The notes beneath the pieces were generated by a model that saw only the letters and a program-made list of their open reading frames with translations, was not told the DNA's origin and ran no database searches. Below, piece by piece: positions 61,010-64,000 of a DNA stretch of 64,000 nt. A program made the position numbers and the translations under genes. Source of the DNA: Bacillus_AB infantis_B (GTDB lineage: Bacteria > Bacillota > Bacilli > Bacillales > Cytobacillaceae); the NCBI RefSeq assembly GCF_008180445.1, contig NZ_VTER01000007.1, positions 461,054 to 525,053 of the forward strand, read 5' to 3'. Position 1 is the stretch's first letter. Every line of letters begins with the position of its first letter.

Positions 61010-61348
61010 ATTTTAATATAAAAAGAAACGTCGCTTCATCTTCACTTGGAGCAGTTTCATAGGCCCTGCCATCAGAAAACACTCTCACTTTTGGCCGACC
61101 TTGAGATTCTTTTTTATAAAAAATGGAATGCGTTTAGTGTCGTAGAAAGTCCCTCTGAATTTATAGATTTCACTTAATTCCTCTTCCGTTTTCCCCTGAA
61201 TGCTTTCCCCAGAATCCCCGACAAGCCATATGTCATTCTCGAATACACCAATGATATAGCCTGTATGAGTGCTTTTGGCTTCGGTGAAGATGAAGATGCC
61301 AATACCTATGGTTGCCATCAGGCTGATGATCGTTATCCATTTTTTCAT
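61010..61348 (-). pseudogene. DUF3221-like exported protein with a frameshift
   Basis: The open frame gives 87 residues: a membrane anchor or signal (KKWITIISLMATIGIGIFIF), GYIIGVFENDIWLVG and a stop right after NLKVGQK. In the next frame the protein resumes as VRVFSDGRAYETAPSEDEATFLFILK-stop, the usual C-terminus of such proteins. One G missing in CAAAAG(G)TGAGAG near 61085 explains it. A sequencing error is possible. ATG 61348 has AGAGGT upstream and follows the lipoprotein gene by 12 bases. Confidence 0.65.
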
Positions 61349-61360
61349 CTGATTGACCTC

Positions 61361-61876
61361 TTAATTTTTTCCGCCAATGGTTGTGACGTTAGCAAGTATC
61401 ACATCTTCCTGGTTCTTTTCTTTAGACTTCAATACTTTTACCAGTCGATACTTTCCTTCACTTTTGTAAATATTCTTGTCACCAGGGGCTTTGATTTTTT
61501 GATGATAGCTGCCTCCAGGTCCTATATAGGCTGTTTTTCCATCAATAGAAAACCCTTTAGGAAGCGGTACCTCAACCCATACTCCATCTATAAATTTTTC
61601 AATAGAATAATCAGGGCTCACCAAATATGTTTGATTTCCATCATTGGTGATTCCAAGCATAGAATACTCGGGTGATGGATAAATTGCTTCAATTGTAACC
61701 CTCATGGTGACGTTTGTATTCTTATCGATGTCCGTTAATTCACCGTACTTTGATTTTTTATTTTTTTCTGTGGTAACTTTCTCTATTTTAATATCATGCT
61801 GAGAAATTGATTCTTCCTGTGCAGTACAGCCGGTTAATAAAAGCAATCCTGACAGCAAAATAGCAGCTTTTTTCAT
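61361..61876 (-). CDS. Lipoprotein with bacterial Ig-like domain
   Basis: A 171-residue lipoprotein: signal KKAAILLSGLLLLTGC with lipobox LTGC (Cys17), then a beta-sandwich-like domain. The segment YSIEKFIDGVWVEVPLPKGF...IGPGGSYHQKIKAPGD...EGKYRLVKVL matches the Big_14-type immunoglobulin-like family seen in Bacillus lipoproteins. Outer face of the membrane; function unknown. ATG 61876 follows GGAGG. First gene of a pair with the DUF3221-like gene; no deep damage seen. Confidence 0.82.
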   Translation of the reverse strand: MKKAAILLSGLLLLTGCTAQEESISQHDIKIEKVTTEKNKKSKYGELTDIDKNTNVTMRVTIEAIYPSPEYSMLGITNDGNQTYLVSPDYSIEKFIDGVWVEVPLPKGFSIDGKTAYIGPGGSYHQKIKAPGDKNIYKSEGKYRLVKVLKSKEKNQEDVILANVTTIGGKN

Positions 61877-61947
61877 ATTTAATGCCTCCTTTATGGATTA
61901 GACGGACTTCTATTAAAAAAGATGCAGAATTCACAAGAAATAGAATT

Positions 61948-62075
61948 CATAAAGCGGGGGCCAGACCCCACATTCAGTGAAGGGTTAAAGTGTTAGTTGT
62001 AAAGTTTGGTGCACTGTCACTCCCCGCATTTTCTTGTTTCACAAATGTATTTCACAGAGGGTTGGGTGGATGTGT
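61948..62075 (+). repeat. Hairpin repeats A copy 13 and B copy 9, adjacent
   Basis: A core GGGG-CCAGA-CCCC (61957-61969), then GGTG-CACTGT-CACT at 62008 with the long B tail. Confidence 0.87.
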
Positions 62076-62094
62076 TGGTTTTTTAAAATAAAGA

Positions 62095-62375
62095 GTTAAT
62101 GGTGAGGTCTGACCAGGTCTGTCAGGTTTTTAAAGAGTGTTAATCAAAGGATGGCCGGGATTTGCTTTACATTTACCAATAGCAAAATGCGCTGCAGAAT
62201 TACTCATTGTAGTAATGCTGCAGCGTTATTTATTTATGCTTAGTTTGCTGGTAAAAGACTGTGCAAGGTGTCCGGAAGTTGGCGGCAGTATTGTCCATGA
62301 GACGGGGATGTGTTGATTGGATTGTATTTCATTCTCTTCTATTTTATTTTTGCTTAAAATTGACAGCGTCTTGCT
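62095..62375 (+). repeat. Repeat C, copy 3, upstream of comM
   Basis: Matches 55500-55790 over nearly its length, including the ATTACT/AGTAAT hairpin and CAAGGTGTCCGGAA. The match ends around TTGACAGCGTCTTGCTG, so the repeat donates the -35 box of comM. Confidence 0.85.
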
Positions 62376-62388
62376 GGGGAGATAAACT
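62360..62388 (+). promoter_or_regulatory. comM promoter, -35 contributed by repeat C
   Basis: TTGACA (62360-62365), 17 bases, TAAACT (62383-62388), 40 bases before the start codon. The -35 lies in repeat C and the -10 just outside it. Confidence 0.65.
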
Positions 62389-62429
62389 GAAATAGAACAC
62401 TTGTTCTTATTTTGGTGGAGGTGAATAAG

Positions 62430-63971
62430 ATGGCTGTTATGGTTCAGAGCATAGGATTGAAAGGGCTGGAAGGCTACACGGTTTCTGTGGAGGTGGAGAA
62501 ACTGGAGGGTGTTGAGTCTATGGTGATCATTGGCCTTCCTGGTGCTGCGGTGAAAGAGTCTAAAGAGAGAGTGCTTGCTGCACTGAAGGGATTCCAATGT
62601 GATTTGGCAGATCAGAAAGTGATTATCCATTTATCGCCGGCGGAGGAAAGGAAGAATGGCGCTTTATTTGATATGGCCATTGCAGTTGCTATGCTGAGAA
62701 GTATAGGAGAAATAAAAAAGGATATTCCCGCAGATACAGCTTTTATCGGTGCCATATCTTTAAACGGAGCGATTCATCCTGGCAAAGGAATTCTTCCGGC
62801 TATCCTGGCTGCAGGTAAATCGGGGATCCGGAGATTGTTCCTTCCCAATTGTTCTTTGCCCATTAGGGAAATTGAGGGTCTTGAGCTGGTTTTTGTGGAG
62901 CATTTGAAAGACGTGGTGGACCATCTCTCCGGCCAGCCGGTGCTGCCGCTTTCCTGTCCAGCGGTGACACTGGAAGATGAGCTGCCTTCTATTGAAGGGA
63001 AAGATTTTAAGCATATCATCGGCCATGGAAAAGCCAAGCGTGCGCTGGAATTTGCTGCAGCGGGAGGGCATAATGTGTTGATGGCAGGGCCGCCGGGATG
63101 CGGGAAAAGCCTGCTTGCTGAAAGCATGCCATCCATTATGCCGCAGCTCTGGCAGGAGGCTCAATTAGAAAATATAAGCTTATATGAATTAGCAGGTGCC
63201 CCTTTAACAAGCAGAGTACTTCCCCCGTTTCGCCAGCCTCATCATTCAGCTTCCGCTGTTTCCATTATTGGGGGCGGATCTAACCCCAGGCCAGGAGAAG
63301 TGTCCTTGGCGAATCACGGCATCTTATTTTTAGATGAGATGGCTGAATTTACGAAGAAAACACTGGATATGCTGCGGCAGCCGCTCGAAACAGGGAAGGT
63401 CACGATCAGCCGTGCCCAGATGACGGTCACCTATCCCGCCAGGTTTCTGCTGCTTGCCGCCACTAACCCTTGTCCATGCGGCTATCTTGGATCCCATACC
63501 AGGTATTGCACATGCACACCCAGACAGATCCAGGCTTACCACAGCCGTATCTCAGGTCCTATTGAAGATCGGATTGATATTCTGTTATCCCTCCTGCCCG
63601 TCCCCTTTCATAACGGAAAACCGGAAAACAATGAATCCTCTGAGCAGATTCGAAATCGTGTGTCCATGGCAAGAGAGCGGCAATATGAACGGTATGGGAA
63701 AATGGCAACCAATTCTGCTGTGCCTGTGGAAACGTTCATGAGTATGATCTCCCTGTCAGAAGGGCAGAAGCGCTTTTTACATAATCTTGCCCAAAAGCAG
63801 CATTGGAGCAACCGGGTCCATATGAAAATGATCCGCCTTGCAAGGACAATCTCTGACTTAAGGGGAGAAAACTCCATTTCAGATGAATCTTTATGGGAAG
63901 CTGTTACCTTAAGAAAGACACATCAGCAGATCCAGCCAGCCAAGAAAGGAAGCTGGAAGCATGGGTCGTAA
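62430..63971 (+). CDS. comM: ComM/YifB-family Mg-chelatase-like AAA+ ATPase
   Basis: ATPase of 513 residues. In competent bacteria ComM is a hexameric helicase promoting branch migration during integration of transformed DNA; the Gram-positive YifB role is less studied. Order: N-terminal ChlI-like domain (~1-180, SIGLKGLEGYTVSVEVE, IGLPGAAVKESKERV, LSPAEERKNGALFDMAIA), AAA+ core (Walker A AGPPGCGKSLLAESMP ~215; Walker B HGILFLDEMAEF; ATNPCPCGYLG and HTRYCTC zinc-like cysteines) and a C-terminal helical domain. ATG 62430 has GGAGGTG; TTG 62412 is rejected. The stop overlaps the next start by 11 bases. Confidence 0.93.
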   Translation: MAVMVQSIGLKGLEGYTVSVEVEKLEGVESMVIIGLPGAAVKESKERVLAALKGFQCDLADQKVIIHLSPAEERKNGALFDMAIAVAMLRSIGEIKKDIPADTAFIGAISLNGAIHPGKGILPAILAAGKSGIRRLFLPNCSLPIREIEGLELVFVEHLKDVVDHLSGQPVLPLSCPAVTLEDELPSIEGKDFKHIIGHGKAKRALEFAAAGGHNVLMAGPPGCGKSLLAESMPSIMPQLWQEAQLENISLYELAGAPLTSRVLPPFRQPHHSASAVSIIGGGSNPRPGEVSLANHGILFLDEMAEFTKKTLDMLRQPLETGKVTISRAQMTVTYPARFLLLAATNPCPCGYLGSHTRYCTCTPRQIQAYHSRISGPIEDRIDILLSLLPVPFHNGKPENNESSEQIRNRVSMARERQYERYGKMATNSAVPVETFMSMISLSEGQKRFLHNLAQKQHWSNRVHMKMIRLARTISDLRGENSISDESLWEAVTLRKTHQQIQPAKKGSWKHGS

Positions 63972-64000
63972 ACCGAGAGTATGGAACAGCAGCCGCTTCT
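63961..64000 (+). CDS. Probable REP-associated tyrosine (Y1) transposase, first 13 codons
   Basis: ATG 63961 begins MGRKPRVWNSSRF and runs off the window; GGAAGC lies upstream, inside comM. An M-x-R-K-P-R-x-W start is the usual N-terminus of Y1/REP-associated transposases in Bacillus. Members nick hairpin-forming REP sequences. The call rests on a very short stretch. Confidence 0.5.
   Translation, partial: MGRKPRVWNSSRF

Noticed and set aside
52874..62000. CRISPR array
   Set aside because: Repeat copies are unevenly spaced (tens to thousands of bases), vary in length and flank gene fragments; no unique spacers and no cas genes.

Overview
The window reads as a chromosome segment of a Gram-positive, Bacillaceae-type bacterium (a Bacillus relative with an S-layer). 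The grounds are strong AGGAGG-like ribosome binding sites, frequent TTG/GTG starts, compact hairpin-plus-T-run terminators, and eight proteins with S-layer homology (SLH) domains beside csaB. There are no rRNA or tRNA genes and no CRISPR array.

Bases 1-16.5 kb: cell-surface enzymes and giant repeat proteins, nearly all SLH-anchored. They are a subtilisin (5' end outside the window), an NlpC/P60 hydrolase, a glucosaminidase, two very long SLH/cadherin-like repeat proteins in opposite orientations, and a lytic-transglycosylase-like protein. An ECF sigma factor and an overlapping membrane protein, probably its anti-sigma factor, follow (16.8-18.6 kb).

19-28 kb: the machinery that makes the SLH ligand. 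A minus-strand group (MurJ-like flippase, glycosyltransferase, CsaB pyruvyl transferase) diverges from a plus-strand group (UDP-ManNAc dehydrogenase, WecG/TagA transferase, O-antigen-ligase-like protein, glycosyltransferase). Together they should build and pyruvylate the secondary cell-wall polysaccharide that SLH domains bind. 28.6-38.8 kb: the main S-layer protein, an SLH-anchored 5'-nucleotidase, and a secreted protein carrying two different nuclease domains. The last two look like a surface route for breaking down extracellular nucleic acid.

39.4-52.8 kb: an exopolysaccharide/capsule locus. It starts with a Wzz-like modulator, tyrosine kinase and PHP phosphatase, then a structured leader (EAR-like candidate) with a very long hairpin, then an EpsC/PglF-like dehydratase. 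An AT-rich cassette of aminotransferase, priming transferase, acetyltransferases, glycosyltransferase, UDP-sugar dehydrogenase, Wzx and Wzy follows and looks acquired.

52.8-62.4 kb: a gene graveyard. Several families of short dispersed hairpin repeats are interspersed with nested IS21-family remnants, an IS3-family tail, a truncated PemK/MazF-like toxin, a truncated GNAT-like gene and a frameshifted DUF3221-like gene. At least eight gene breakpoints fall at, or within about 10 bases of, copies of two hairpin repeats that share a CCTG core. This is the least explained part of the window. The right edge has comM (yifB) and the first codons of a probable REP-associated tyrosine transposase, which could bear on how such repeats spread.
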